Shown piece by piece: positions 52,029-60,577 of a DNA stretch of 64,000 nucleotides. The DNA lies in assembly GCF_042676385.1 (NCBI RefSeq), contig NZ_JBHTHA010000011.1:1-64000 (forward strand), in the 5' to 3' direction. The DNA is from Paenibacillus_E sp042676385 (GTDB lineage Bacteria > Bacillota > Bacilli > Paenibacillales > NBRC-103111). Each line of letters begins with the position of its first letter. Within the stretch, counting starts at the first letter, position 1. The translations under genes and the position numbers were made by a program. The notes below the pieces were generated by a model. That model did not search any database. It was given only the letters and a program-made list of their open reading frames with translations, and had not been told where the DNA came from.

Positions 52029-53750
52029 ATGAGACAACAACATCTCCTCAATCCGACATTGCGGGACGTACCGGCAGATGCTGAAGCGGCCAGCCACCGC
52101 CTCATGCTTCGCGCCGGACTTATCCGCCAGTTATCCAGCGGCATCTATTCGTACTTGCCATTGGGGTTAAAAGCATTACGCCATATCGAGCGAATCGTTC
52201 AAGAAGAAATGAACGCGGCCGGCGCGCAAGAAATTTTGATGCCGACGCTGCATCCTTCCGAATTGTGGAAAGAGTCCGGACGCTGGAACATCTATGGCCC
52301 TGAGCTTATGCGCCTTGAAGACCGTCATGGCCGAGAATTTGCCCTGGGTGCAACGCATGAGGAAGTGATTACGGCACTGGTTCGCGATGAAATTCAATCC
52401 TACAAAAAACTTCCGGTCACTCTTTATCAGATTCAGACGAAATTTAGAGACGAACGAAGACCCCGATTCGGGCTGCTTCGCGGACGGGAATTTCTGATGA
52501 AGGACGCCTATTCATTTGACCGCACGGCTAGCGGGCTGGATGAAAGCTACAAACGCATGTACGACGCTTACGTGAGAATTTTCACGCGTGCAGGTCTCCG
52601 GTTTCGCGCGGTTGAAGCCGATTCCGGGGCTATGGGAGGCAGTGACACGCATGAGTTTATGGCACTCGCAGATGTTGGAGAGGATACCATCGTCTACTGT
52701 TCAGCCTGTAACTATGCGGCTAACATCGAGAAAGCCGTTAGTGCCATATCTTCAAGCAACAATACTGTCATCACGTATGAGCCGCCGCTGAAAAAGGTTC
52801 ACACGCCTCATATCTCAAGTATCAGGCAATTAGGTGAATTCCTGCATATCCAGCCTGAGAAGATCATCAAATCGATCGCACTGAAAGCAGATGGATCCCC
52901 TATCGTCGTTCTGCTTCGAGGTGATTATGAATTGAACGAAATCAAGCTGATGCAAGCTATCGGCGTTAACCAGCTCGAATTAATGACCGAAGATGAGATT
53001 AAGAGTGAACTTCACTCCACCGCAGGCTTTATCGGTCCCGTAGGTCTCCATCTTGTTCGAATGATTGCCGATCATTCGGTTCGATCGATGACAGATGCAG
53101 TGGCAGGGGCTAATGAAAGAGACTTTCATCTTCTTCACGTGGACATAAACCGCGATTTACCCGAGTTAACATATAGCGATTTACGAAATGTAATTGAGGG
53201 TGAACCATGCGTTCACTGCGGTCACGAACTTGCTTTTGCAAAAGGGATTGAGATCGGGCAAGTATTCAAGCTAGGAACGAGGTATAGTGAAAAACTGGGG
53301 TCAACGTTCAACGATGAAAACGGTACGGCCCAGCCCATGATCATGGGTTGCTACGGTATCGGGATTTCAAGGGTACTTGCTGCCGTTGTCGAGCAAAACT
53401 ATGACGATCGAGGCATCATCTGGCCTCAAGCCATTGCTCCGTACACCATTCATCTCCTCACTGTTCATGTGCAGGATGATATTCAAATGAAGGTATCGGA
53501 AGACCTTTATACCAGCTTAACGCATGCGGGGTATGATGTATTATGGGATGACCGGGATGAACGTCCTGGGGTTAAATTTAACGATGCCGACCTCCTTGGC
53601 TTTCCCCTTCGTTTGACAGTCGGCAAGAAAGCTTCGGAGCATATCATCGAATGCAAGGAACGCCGTACCGGAGAGCTGTATGAGATCCCCGTACATCAAA
53701 TACTCACGCACTGCCAAACAATTTTTCATACAGGAGGTAGTTTAAAATGA
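52029..53750 (+). CDS. proS: Prolyl-tRNA synthetase (bacterial type with editing domain)
   Basis: It charges tRNA-Pro. The protein has 573 residues from the ATG at 52029; its GAGG site is weak and 11 bases away. Class II signatures: motif 1 region ALRHIERIVQEEMNAAGAQE, motif 2 TKFRDERRPRFGLLRGREFL near 137, motif 3 YGIGISRVLAAVVEQN near 440. The INS editing domain (about residues 230-390, ISSIRQLGEFLHIQPEKIIK) is present, so misacylated Ala-tRNA should be cleared. Its place between proB and proA, all behind one proline T-box, is unusual. It overlaps proA by four bases (ATGA). Confidence 0.95.
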   Translation: MRQQHLLNPTLRDVPADAEAASHRLMLRAGLIRQLSSGIYSYLPLGLKALRHIERIVQEEMNAAGAQEILMPTLHPSELWKESGRWNIYGPELMRLEDRHGREFALGATHEEVITALVRDEIQSYKKLPVTLYQIQTKFRDERRPRFGLLRGREFLMKDAYSFDRTASGLDESYKRMYDAYVRIFTRAGLRFRAVEADSGAMGGSDTHEFMALADVGEDTIVYCSACNYAANIEKAVSAISSSNNTVITYEPPLKKVHTPHISSIRQLGEFLHIQPEKIIKSIALKADGSPIVVLLRGDYELNEIKLMQAIGVNQLELMTEDEIKSELHSTAGFIGPVGLHLVRMIADHSVRSMTDAVAGANERDFHLLHVDINRDLPELTYSDLRNVIEGEPCVHCGHELAFAKGIEIGQVFKLGTRYSEKLGSTFNDENGTAQPMIMGCYGIGISRVLAAVVEQNYDDRGIIWPQAIAPYTIHLLTVHVQDDIQMKVSEDLYTSLTHAGYDVLWDDRDERPGVKFNDADLLGFPLRLTVGKKASEHIIECKERRTGELYEIPVHQILTHCQTIFHTGGSLK

Positions 53751-54994
53751 GTGAAGTCGCTCAAAAATCAAAACTGGCCAAACAAGCTGCCCAAACGATG
53801 GGCAACTTAACAACCGAACAGAAAAACGCCGCCTTGCTGCTTATGGCTGACGCACTCGTTACCAAGCAGCAGGCGATTATCGAGGCTAATGCCAAAGATT
53901 TACAGCGCGGCAAGGAATCAGGTATTAGCTCCTCCCTGCTCGACCGTCTGGCACTCAGCGAGTCGCGGATTGCCGCTATGGCGGAAGGTCTTCGCCAAAT
54001 TGTGGAGCTGCCTGATCCAATTGGGGATACGCTGGAGGCTTTCGAGCGCCCTAATGGTCTGCGCATTACTAAAATTCGCGTGCCGCTTGGCGTTATCGGT
54101 ATTATTTACGAAGCCAGACCTAACGTCACTGTCGATGCGGCCGGTTTATGTCTCAAAACGGGTAACGCAGTTGTCCTGCGAGGCGGCTCTTCAGCTTTAT
54201 TTTCCAATGAGAAAATCGTTGAAGTACTTCACGGCGCCTTAAGCCGTTCTGCAATACCGGTTGATGCCCTGCAATTCATACTCAGTCCTGACCGCTCTTC
54301 CGTCGATGAGATGTTGAAATTAAACGGTCTCATCGATGTGCTGATCCCGCGCGGCGGGCACTCGCTTATTCAAAATGTTGTCAATAACGCGTCCGTCCCT
54401 GTCATTGAAACAGGAGCAGGTGTATGTCATACTTTTATAGATGAAAGTGCTCAACTTGAGATGGCGATTCGTATCGCCGTGAATGCGAAAGCGCAGCGTC
54501 CTTCCGTTTGCAATTCGATGGAGACGATGCTTGTCCATGAAGCTTTCGCTGCTAGGCACCTGGGAGCTCTTGCCGATGCTTTTGAAGCTGCCCATGTTGA
54601 ATTAAGAGGCGATGATCACGCCAGAACGCTTGCCCCTTCGATGAAAAAAGCCGAGCCAGGCGATTGGGGTACCGAATATGGAGACTATATCCTGAATGTC
54701 AAAGTCGTCCCGAATCTTGATGAAGCTTTAGCTCATATTCGCAAGTACAGTACCATGCATTCCGAATGCATTGTGACGGAACATACCGCGAATGCGGAAA
54801 GATTCCTGCAGGAAGTGGATGCAGCCGCCGTGTATCACAACGCATCAACGCGTTTCACGGATGGCTTCGAATTCGGCTTTGGCGCCGAGATCGGCATCTC
54901 TACACAGAAGCTGCACGCTCGCGGACCTATGGGGCTGCCGGCTTTAACTTCAACCAAATACCGCATCTACGGAAACGGTCAAATACGGGAATAA
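53747..54994 (+). CDS. proA: Gamma-glutamyl phosphate reductase
   Basis: Second step of proline synthesis: NADPH-dependent reduction to glutamate semialdehyde. The protein has 415 residues. The catalytic Cys is in NAKAQRPSVCNSMETMLVHE near residue 252; IYEARPNVTVDAAGLCLKTG near 112 and VLRGGSSALFSN near 137 are the usual family blocks. AGGAGG lies nine bases before the ATG, which overlaps the proS stop, so translation is coupled. Confidence 0.96.
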   Translation: MSEVAQKSKLAKQAAQTMGNLTTEQKNAALLLMADALVTKQQAIIEANAKDLQRGKESGISSSLLDRLALSESRIAAMAEGLRQIVELPDPIGDTLEAFERPNGLRITKIRVPLGVIGIIYEARPNVTVDAAGLCLKTGNAVVLRGGSSALFSNEKIVEVLHGALSRSAIPVDALQFILSPDRSSVDEMLKLNGLIDVLIPRGGHSLIQNVVNNASVPVIETGAGVCHTFIDESAQLEMAIRIAVNAKAQRPSVCNSMETMLVHEAFAARHLGALADAFEAAHVELRGDDHARTLAPSMKKAEPGDWGTEYGDYILNVKVVPNLDEALAHIRKYSTMHSECIVTEHTANAERFLQEVDAAAVYHNASTRFTDGFEFGFGAEIGISTQKLHARGPMGLPALTSTKYRIYGNGQIRE

Positions 54995-55020
54995 TTTCGC
55001 ATTCGAAGGGAGAAGCTCTT

Positions 55021-55890
55021 ATGTCCACATCCTTATCTCAGGTAAAAATCGCATTTGTCGGCGCCGGTTCGATGGCCGAGGCCATCTTCCGCGGTCTGAT
55101 TGAGCGCAAAGTCGCCGATCCGCACCAGCTCTATGTTATGAATCGTTCCGATCAAGCCAGAATGGCTCAGCTTCGCGCACAATACGGTGTGCAAACGACA
55201 TCCGACGCCGGAACAAGAGAAGATTACATTCGCGGCGCCGATATCGTTGTTCTATGTATGAAGCCAAAAGATGTGGAAACGTCTTTTGCAGATCTGCAGC
55301 CGCTGTTGAATGAAAAACAGATGCTCGTATCCGTTATTGCCGGTCTCTCCATTTCCAAGATTGAGCGGCTGCTGCAAACGAGGATGCCCATCGTTAGGAC
55401 AATGCCAAATACATCCTGTACGATCGGACTTGGAGCTACCGGCATGAGCTTCTCAGCATCGGTGAATGACGACTATAAACAATTAGCCACCGATATGTTC
55501 GAGGCCGTTGGGATCGTGAGCGTCATTGAAGAATCGAAAATGGAAGTTTTAACGGGCGTATCCGGCAGCGGTCCGGCGTACGTGTACTATTTTATGGAAG
55601 CCATGATCAAAGCGGCGATCGAAGGCGGACTGAGTGAAGAAGATGCACGTCAGTTAACATTGCAAACCGTACTTGGCGCTGCCCATATGGTGCAAATCAC
55701 GGGGGAAGATCCCGCTGAGCTGCGACGCAAAGTTACCTCGCCTAACGGCGCTACGCAAGCTTCGATAGAGGCGCTGGATCAACATCAGTTCACAGAAGGT
55801 ATTGTTCGCGCTGTATTCCGTTCTGCCGAACGTTCCAAAGAAATGGGCGACCAAATCGCTGCCCATCTAGCTAGCATGAAATCCATATGA
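55021..55890 (+). CDS. proC: Pyrroline-5-carboxylate reductase
   Basis: Last step of proline synthesis. The protein has 289 residues from the ATG at 55021 with AGGGAGAAG upstream; the frame is open further into proA but that is not coding. The Rossmann motif FVGAGSMAEAIFRGLI is at residue 12, and the C-terminal GVSGSGPAYVYYFMEAM and VTSPNGATQASIEALD blocks are complete. It lies 26 bases after proA. No terminator was found between it and mtnW, 43 bases downstream. Confidence 0.96.
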   Translation: MSTSLSQVKIAFVGAGSMAEAIFRGLIERKVADPHQLYVMNRSDQARMAQLRAQYGVQTTSDAGTREDYIRGADIVVLCMKPKDVETSFADLQPLLNEKQMLVSVIAGLSISKIERLLQTRMPIVRTMPNTSCTIGLGATGMSFSASVNDDYKQLATDMFEAVGIVSVIEESKMEVLTGVSGSGPAYVYYFMEAMIKAAIEGGLSEEDARQLTLQTVLGAAHMVQITGEDPAELRRKVTSPNGATQASIEALDQHQFTEGIVRAVFRSAERSKEMGDQIAAHLASMKSI

Positions 55891-55933
55891 TTCGTTACTT
55901 TCTTTATCTAAATCAAAAGCAGGTGAATGCAAA

Positions 55934-57202
55934 ATGAACGCTTATTGCTTAGCAACGTATCGGTGTTTCGATGAAAAAGCCGATTTTCATAAAAAAGCGA
56001 CCGGTATCGCTGTTGGTCTAACCGTTGGCAGCTGGACGGAACTTCCGGAAGCCCAGAAAGCGCAGATGGAGAAACATTTGGGCAAGGTCATTTCCGTTGA
56101 CGTTCATGAGCCGGCAAGTGGGCAGTCCCAATCCGAACGTTATGCAGACATTCAAATCGCTTATCCGGACGTAAACTTTAGCCGTGACATCCCAGCTTTG
56201 CTGGTGACGGTGTTCGGCAAGCTATCCATGGACGGCAAAATCAAACTGATAGATTTGTCCTTCTCTTCAGATTTTCTTGCCGGTTTCGGCGGCCCTAAAT
56301 TCGGAATGCAGGGTGTTCGCGATTTATTAGGCGTGCATGACCGCCCGCTCCTCATGAGCATTTTCAAATCCGTTGTCGGGTATGAGCTGCCTGCCCTGCG
56401 CGAGCAATTTTATATGCAAGCCGCCGGTGGCGTGGATCTGATTAAAGACGATGAGATTCTGTTTGAAAATCCATTAACGCCTTTAGAGAAGCGCATAGAA
56501 GTTTGCCTTGATGCAGCAGCGCAAGCTTCCAAGGAAACGGGACAGAAACTGCTCTATGCGGTTAATTTGACCGGCCCGACGTTCAAGCTAGCCGAGCAAG
56601 CCAAGAAAGCCATCCGTGCCGGAGCTAACGCCTTGCTCTTTAACGTACTTGCTTACGGCTTCGATGTGCTGCATGAATTAAGTTCGGATCCGGAGATCAA
56701 CATCCCGATCATGGCGCATCCTGCCATGGCTGGAGTCACGTATCCGTCACCGCACTATGGCATTTCCGCTTCTGTGCTGCTGGGTAAATTAATGCGCCTC
56801 GCAGGAGCAGATTTGGTGCTCTTCCCCTCCCCTTACGGCTCTGTTGTAATGCCGAGAGAAGAGAACTTAGCCATTAAGCATGTACTTCTGACCAATGAAT
56901 TACATAAAGATTATGCATACGGTGCATCAACTGAAACTAAGTTAAAGTTGGCCGCAAGCTTTCCTGTCCCTTCTGCAGGCATTCATCCCGGTCTGGTTCC
57001 GCTCATCCTGCGCGACTTCGGCGGAGACGTCGTCGTGAATGCAGGCGGAGGCATCCATGGACACCCGCTCGGCACGATCGCCGGCGGACGAGCATTCCGG
57101 CAAGCGATAGATGCAACGTTGTTAGAAATTTCATTGAAAGAGTACGCCCAGACACATCCAGAGCTACAAGCAGCTATTGATACTTGGGGGATAAAAGAAT
57201 GA
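55934..57202 (+). CDS. mtnW: 2,3-diketo-5-methylthiopentyl-1-phosphate enolase (RuBisCO-like)
   Basis: Methionine-salvage enzyme that enolises the diketone phosphate. The protein has 422 residues of the RuBisCO-like family. AGGVDLIKDDEILFENPL near residue 175 carries the Lys that is carbamylated and the Asp/Glu that bind magnesium. FGGPKFGMQGVRDLLG and VVVNAGGGIHGHPLGT (phosphate-binding) are also present. It lacks carboxylating RuBisCO features, as expected. It follows proC by 43 bases with AGGTGA upstream and overlaps mtnX by four bases. Confidence 0.93.
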   Translation: MNAYCLATYRCFDEKADFHKKATGIAVGLTVGSWTELPEAQKAQMEKHLGKVISVDVHEPASGQSQSERYADIQIAYPDVNFSRDIPALLVTVFGKLSMDGKIKLIDLSFSSDFLAGFGGPKFGMQGVRDLLGVHDRPLLMSIFKSVVGYELPALREQFYMQAAGGVDLIKDDEILFENPLTPLEKRIEVCLDAAAQASKETGQKLLYAVNLTGPTFKLAEQAKKAIRAGANALLFNVLAYGFDVLHELSSDPEINIPIMAHPAMAGVTYPSPHYGISASVLLGKLMRLAGADLVLFPSPYGSVVMPREENLAIKHVLLTNELHKDYAYGASTETKLKLAASFPVPSAGIHPGLVPLILRDFGGDVVVNAGGGIHGHPLGTIAGGRAFRQAIDATLLEISLKEYAQTHPELQAAIDTWGIKE

Positions 57203-57861
57203 ACAAGGAACGAATTATTTTCTGCGATTTCGACGGTACCATTACGGTGAACGATAACATTGTGGCGATCATGAAGCATTTCAACCCGCCTGGATGGGAA
57301 ACGCTTGTCGGGCAGCTTGTTGACAAAAAGATTTCGATTCGTGAAGGTGTAGGGGCGATGTTCGCCCTTCTTCCCACTTCCCGCAAGCAGGAAATCGTTG
57401 ATTATGCCATTCATAATGCTACGATTCGCGATGGTTTCCGTGAGTTCGTCGATTACTGCAAAGAGCAGAACATCACGCTGTTAATTACGAGCGGTGGCAT
57501 TGATTTCTTCATTTACCCGCTGCTTCGGCCATTTCCGATTCCTTCAGAGAATATTTATTGCAATGCCAGCTCGTTCGATGGCAGCACGATTGAAATTCTT
57601 TGTCCAAACCGCTGTGATGAGCATTGCAGCACGGACTGCGGCATGTGCAAAACAAGCATCATCCGCTCTTATGATCCGCAGCGTTATGAGCGCATTATTA
57701 TCGGCGACAGCATCACTGATTTTGAAGGTGCGAAGCTGGTGGATACGATTTTCGCGAGATCTCATCTCATTGATATGTGCCAACAACTAGGGTATCCGTA
57801 TCACCCTTTTGAAACCTTTTTTGATATTATGAAGCAATTGGAGGCTGAACCGGTAGCATGA
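57199..57861 (+). CDS. mtnX: 2-hydroxy-3-keto-5-methylthiopentenyl-1-phosphate phosphatase
   Basis: HAD-family phosphatase acting after MtnW. The protein has 220 residues from the ATG at 57199, which overlaps the mtnW stop and has GGGGGA seven bases upstream; a start five codons earlier is less likely. Motif I FCDFDGTITVNDN holds the nucleophile Asp, motif II is in LLITSGGIDFF, and IIIGDSITDFEGAKL is the late acidic motif. A Cys cluster (NRCDEHCSTDCGMCK, near residue 137) could bind a metal and is characteristic of MtnX. It overlaps mtnB by four bases. Confidence 0.93.
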   Translation: MNKERIIFCDFDGTITVNDNIVAIMKHFNPPGWETLVGQLVDKKISIREGVGAMFALLPTSRKQEIVDYAIHNATIRDGFREFVDYCKEQNITLLITSGGIDFFIYPLLRPFPIPSENIYCNASSFDGSTIEILCPNRCDEHCSTDCGMCKTSIIRSYDPQRYERIIIGDSITDFEGAKLVDTIFARSHLIDMCQQLGYPYHPFETFFDIMKQLEAEPVA

Positions 57862-58499
57862 CGATATTACTGGAAGAGAAACAGCGCGCTTTCGCTGAGT
57901 TAAGAGAAATTAAAGCTAATTTAGCTGCCAGAGGCTGGTTCCCCGCTACTAGCGGCAACCTCTCCGTTCGCGTCGGCGGCTTTGAACCTGAAGCCTTTAC
58001 TTTCGCTATCACTTCAAGCGGCCGAGACAAATCGGTGCAAACCCCGGAGGACTTCTTGCTTGTTAACGAGCAAGGTAAGCCAACGGAAGCGACAAGCTTG
58101 AAACCGTCCGCCGAGACGTTGATCCACAGCGAAATCTACAGGTTAACCGGTGCGGGCGCCATTTTCCATGTACACACGATTTTTAACAACCTGGTCTCTG
58201 AGCTTTATTGGGAACGCAAAAGCATTCCTGTCGACGGTGTTGAATTGATTAAAGCATTCAACATCTGGGATGAAGAAGCACAGATTGAAATTCCGATTTT
58301 GCCAAACTATGCGGAAATCCCTCGTATTGCCGAGCTTGTGGAAGGCGCAATTGTGCCCCGCATTCCGGGAATCGTGCTGCGCAAACACGGTATCTACGCT
58401 TGGGGCGCCAATGCGTTCGAGGCCAAACGTCACTTGGAAGCTTTTGAGTTCCTTTTTGAGTATGTGTACCGTTCCCATTTGCTTCAAAAGGGTATATAA
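57858..58499 (+). CDS. mtnB: Methylthioribulose-1-phosphate dehydratase
   Basis: Zinc enzyme of the class II aldolase fold that dehydrates methylthioribulose-1-phosphate. The protein has 213 residues. FPATSGNLSVRVGG near residue 32 and KPSAETLIHSEIYRLTGAGA near 82 are family blocks; His-x-His in AIFHVHTIFNN, near 100, gives the zinc ligands and VLRKHGIYAWG near 175 the third. It closes the mtnW-mtnX-mtnB run, all with ATGA overlaps. The acireductone dioxygenase gene mtnD, which follows in Bacillus subtilis, is missing here; a terminator comes instead. Confidence 0.93.
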   Translation: MTILLEEKQRAFAELREIKANLAARGWFPATSGNLSVRVGGFEPEAFTFAITSSGRDKSVQTPEDFLLVNEQGKPTEATSLKPSAETLIHSEIYRLTGAGAIFHVHTIFNNLVSELYWERKSIPVDGVELIKAFNIWDEEAQIEIPILPNYAEIPRIAELVEGAIVPRIPGIVLRKHGIYAWGANAFEAKRHLEAFEFLFEYVYRSHLLQKGI

Positions 58500-58512
58500 C
58501 CCGAATTTATCA

Positions 58513-58558
58513 AAGCCGGATCTTTCTCCCTACGGTGAGAAGGATCTGGCTTTTTTCT
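58513..58558 (+). terminator. Terminator of the pro-mtn transcription unit
   Basis: AAGCCGGATCTTTCTC pairs with GAGAAGGATCTGGCTT (two non-Watson-Crick positions) and is followed by TTTTTCTC. It is the first clear terminator after the T-box at 50774. Confidence 0.88.
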
Positions 58559-58627
58559 CATAGAATGTGCAGGATCTGGTCAAGCTAAGACTGGATACTA
58601 TTCATTCTAGGAAAAGGAATCAACTAC

Positions 58628-59101
58628 ATGCTCTTAGTCATTTATGGAAGTCTAAGTCTTGTCTTGTTATCCATGTATGTATATACGAAAAAAAACATGA
58701 ACTTAGTTGAGATTCTGCTTTATTGGTTATGGACCTCTGTTCTTGGCGAAGATTATATGAGCATCATATATTATAACCTTAAGCTGATTCGGCCTTATAG
58801 TAAGCTGGAGGTATTTTGGAATACGATGTGCTTTCATCTGTTGTTGCATCCGATTGCTATGATCTGGTTTTTGCATTTTTATTTAGGCTGTACCAGAAGA
58901 TGGACACAAATGCTGTTGATCGTGTTCATGGTGCTATTTTTGTCAAGCTTACAACTCTTACGCGAGCGATTTGGTGAAATCGATCTTTCAAGTTGGAATA
59001 TGTGGTGGTCCCTCATTCTTTGGTTCCTCTTCATTGTGGCGACACTAGCCGTTATGAAAGGCTTCCGCTGGATTAAAAGAAGGGAGAAACTCCCCGTATG
59101 A
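58628..59101 (+). CDS. Small integral membrane protein (CBO0543-like)
   Basis: The protein has 157 residues with four or five membrane segments: near 2-20, 28-48, 70-90, 96-113 and 125-145. EDYMSIIYYNLKLI lies in the middle. It resembles the CBO0543 family of Firmicute membrane proteins in size and in paired arrangement, but the match is impressionistic and the function is unknown. It overlaps the next gene by four bases (ATGA), so the two are translated together. Confidence 0.65.
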   Translation: MLLVIYGSLSLVLLSMYVYTKKNMNLVEILLYWLWTSVLGEDYMSIIYYNLKLIRPYSKLEVFWNTMCFHLLLHPIAMIWFLHFYLGCTRRWTQMLLIVFMVLFLSSLQLLRERFGEIDLSSWNMWWSLILWFLFIVATLAVMKGFRWIKRREKLPV

Positions 59102-59628
59102 TTTTGTTTCTACCGGTTCATTTTGACGCAAATGAAGGATTAGTCACAGTTGCCAGTATGGTATTGCTCTTGCTCTTTTTCGTCCTCCCCAAGCGAACTC
59201 CCATGCCGGTCGCGCTCCTCATCATGGTTTTCAACTCCTATCTGGGACGCGCAACAGATAATATTCTGGCCGCTCCTTTCCCGTTCGACTTGTATGACAG
59301 TATGGATACGCCGCTCTACGATTTATTTGATTTTATCGTCTACTCGATTCCTTACTCGCTGTACGGATACTTTTACGTATATTTCTATGACAAATTCAGA
59401 CTGCCAGGGGCGTACCAGGTCATCCATATCTTGATATGGGCTGCTGCATCAGTCCTTTTTGAAGCGGTTGCCCTTCGGCTGTCTGTTTTTCAATATAAGG
59501 GCTGGCATCTAGGTTATTCATTCCCCATATATCTCCTGACGTTCAGCCTCAACTCTCTGTTATTTCATGTGGCTATGAAGCATAATGCACTTTGGAAGCT
59601 AAAAAAGTCCCCCAAAAGTGAACCTTAA
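59098..59628 (+). CDS. Small integral membrane protein (CBO0543-like partner)
   Basis: The protein has 176 residues with about five membrane segments (near 16-32, 40-55, 77-100, 108-125 and 140-162) and a Lys-rich cytoplasmic tail. NSYLGRATDNILAAPFPFDL is a polar-aromatic loop between helices. It is probably a partner of the overlapping upstream protein, and perhaps sporulation- or envelope-related, which is only a guess. The last codons lie inside the left arm of an inverted repeat (59608-59748). Confidence 0.65.
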   Translation: MILFLPVHFDANEGLVTVASMVLLLLFFVLPKRTPMPVALLIMVFNSYLGRATDNILAAPFPFDLYDSMDTPLYDLFDFIVYSIPYSLYGYFYVYFYDKFRLPGAYQVIHILIWAAASVLFEAVALRLSVFQYKGWHLGYSFPIYLLTFSLNSLLFHVAMKHNALWKLKKSPKSEP

Positions 59629-59748
59629 CCTTCGAAGCATATTCCTTCCGCATTGAGCTTTGCTCATTCGGCGTCTAAACTCACCATTCATGGCGGTCAA
59701 ACATCTCCGAGTTGCTTCGATAAGAGTTTAGACATTACTTTTGGGGGA
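59608..59748. repeat. Element bounded by a perfect 12-bp inverted repeat
   Basis: TCCCCCAAAAGT at 59608-59619 and ACTTTTGGGGGA at 59737-59748 enclose 117 bases without a gene. The left arm provides the last codons of the membrane-protein gene. It may be a short mobile element or a large terminator-like structure; its sequence is unlike the other repeats of the window. Confidence 0.5.
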
Positions 59749-59802
59749 GCCCCCGTTTATTCACAGAAATGTGCTTCGCATAATTTCCCTTCAAAGTGAA
59801 AA

Positions 59803-59840
59803 AACGTCCCAAGCTCCGAATTACTGAAACTTAGGACGTT
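59803..59840. terminator. Terminator of asnS-dnaD (bidirectional)
   Basis: AACGTCC pairs with GGACGTT, extended by an AAG/CTT after a mismatch. The minus side has six T; the plus side has CTTTTAGTTTT. Confidence 0.8.
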
Positions 59841-59854
59841 CTTTTAGTTTTATC

Positions 59855-60535
59855 TTATCTGGATTGCCTGTAACGCTGTGAATATTCTTTCGCTTGCTCC
59901 ACTGTCGCTACTCGATTCCGGCTCCACTCCAGCAAAATGCGATCGATATAGCGGAAATAGACTTTACCGGCGAATACGGCTTCCTTGAGAGCCGTCAGGA
60001 TGAGCTCCTCCCGATACATATCTTTGTCCAGCCAGCCACTGATCGTTTCAAGTTCCATCGGCGTCAATGGCCGTGCAAACTCTTTTTCAAACGTGGTGAA
60101 AATATCTTTGGCAGCCGCATCTGCATGGATGGGGGGACGAGCGGAGGTAAGAACCGCCATTTCCTGCTCAATGACATGCTGCACCAGTTTTTGAAACAGA
60201 GGGTTCAAATTATAACGTTCCGATCGTATCCCCGTGGAAACCTCAGTGTCTTCATCAATGGTCATAAATTGTTCATGGAGCAGCTTCTGCAGACTCGCGA
60301 TCACTTGATCCGGGCTCGCCGACATGCGCGATTGGATTTGCTCAATGGTCGGAAAATCATTCTTTTCTTTTTCCCAAAAAGCAATCAAGTGGATCAGTGT
60401 CATGACCTCGATCTCGTTCAGCTTCAATGCACGGTAATGCTTCAAGAGAAGTGTCGGTAAGGCAACGCTCCCCTCGCGAACCCCGATTAAAAGGGCGGCT
60501 TCCAGCTGTTTGCGCTGTGTATCCTGTCTACTCAT
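59855..60535 (-). CDS. dnaD: DNA replication initiation protein DnaD
   Basis: The protein has 226 residues. An N-terminal winged-helix oligomerisation domain (residues about 10-115) is followed by a DnaB_2-type domain with the YFRYIDRILLEWSRN motif near 193 that binds DNA. DnaD helps DnaA and DnaB load the replicative helicase at oriC and during restart. GGGGGAG precedes the ATG. It follows asnS by 42 bases, as in Bacillus subtilis, but nth, the usual third gene, is not next to it. Confidence 0.93.
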   Translation of the reverse strand: MSRQDTQRKQLEAALLIGVREGSVALPTLLLKHYRALKLNEIEVMTLIHLIAFWEKEKNDFPTIEQIQSRMSASPDQVIASLQKLLHEQFMTIDEDTEVSTGIRSERYNLNPLFQKLVQHVIEQEMAVLTSARPPIHADAAAKDIFTTFEKEFARPLTPMELETISGWLDKDMYREELILTALKEAVFAGKVYFRYIDRILLEWSRNRVATVEQAKEYSQRYRQSR

Positions 60536-60577
60536 CCGTTTCTGTCTCCCCCTTTTACCAGTGGTAGATAAATCTGT

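Noticed and set aside
54766..55020. N-terminal extension of proC into proA
   Set aside because: It is out of frame with proA, has no ribosome binding site and is unlike the family; the ATG at 55021 has a good site.
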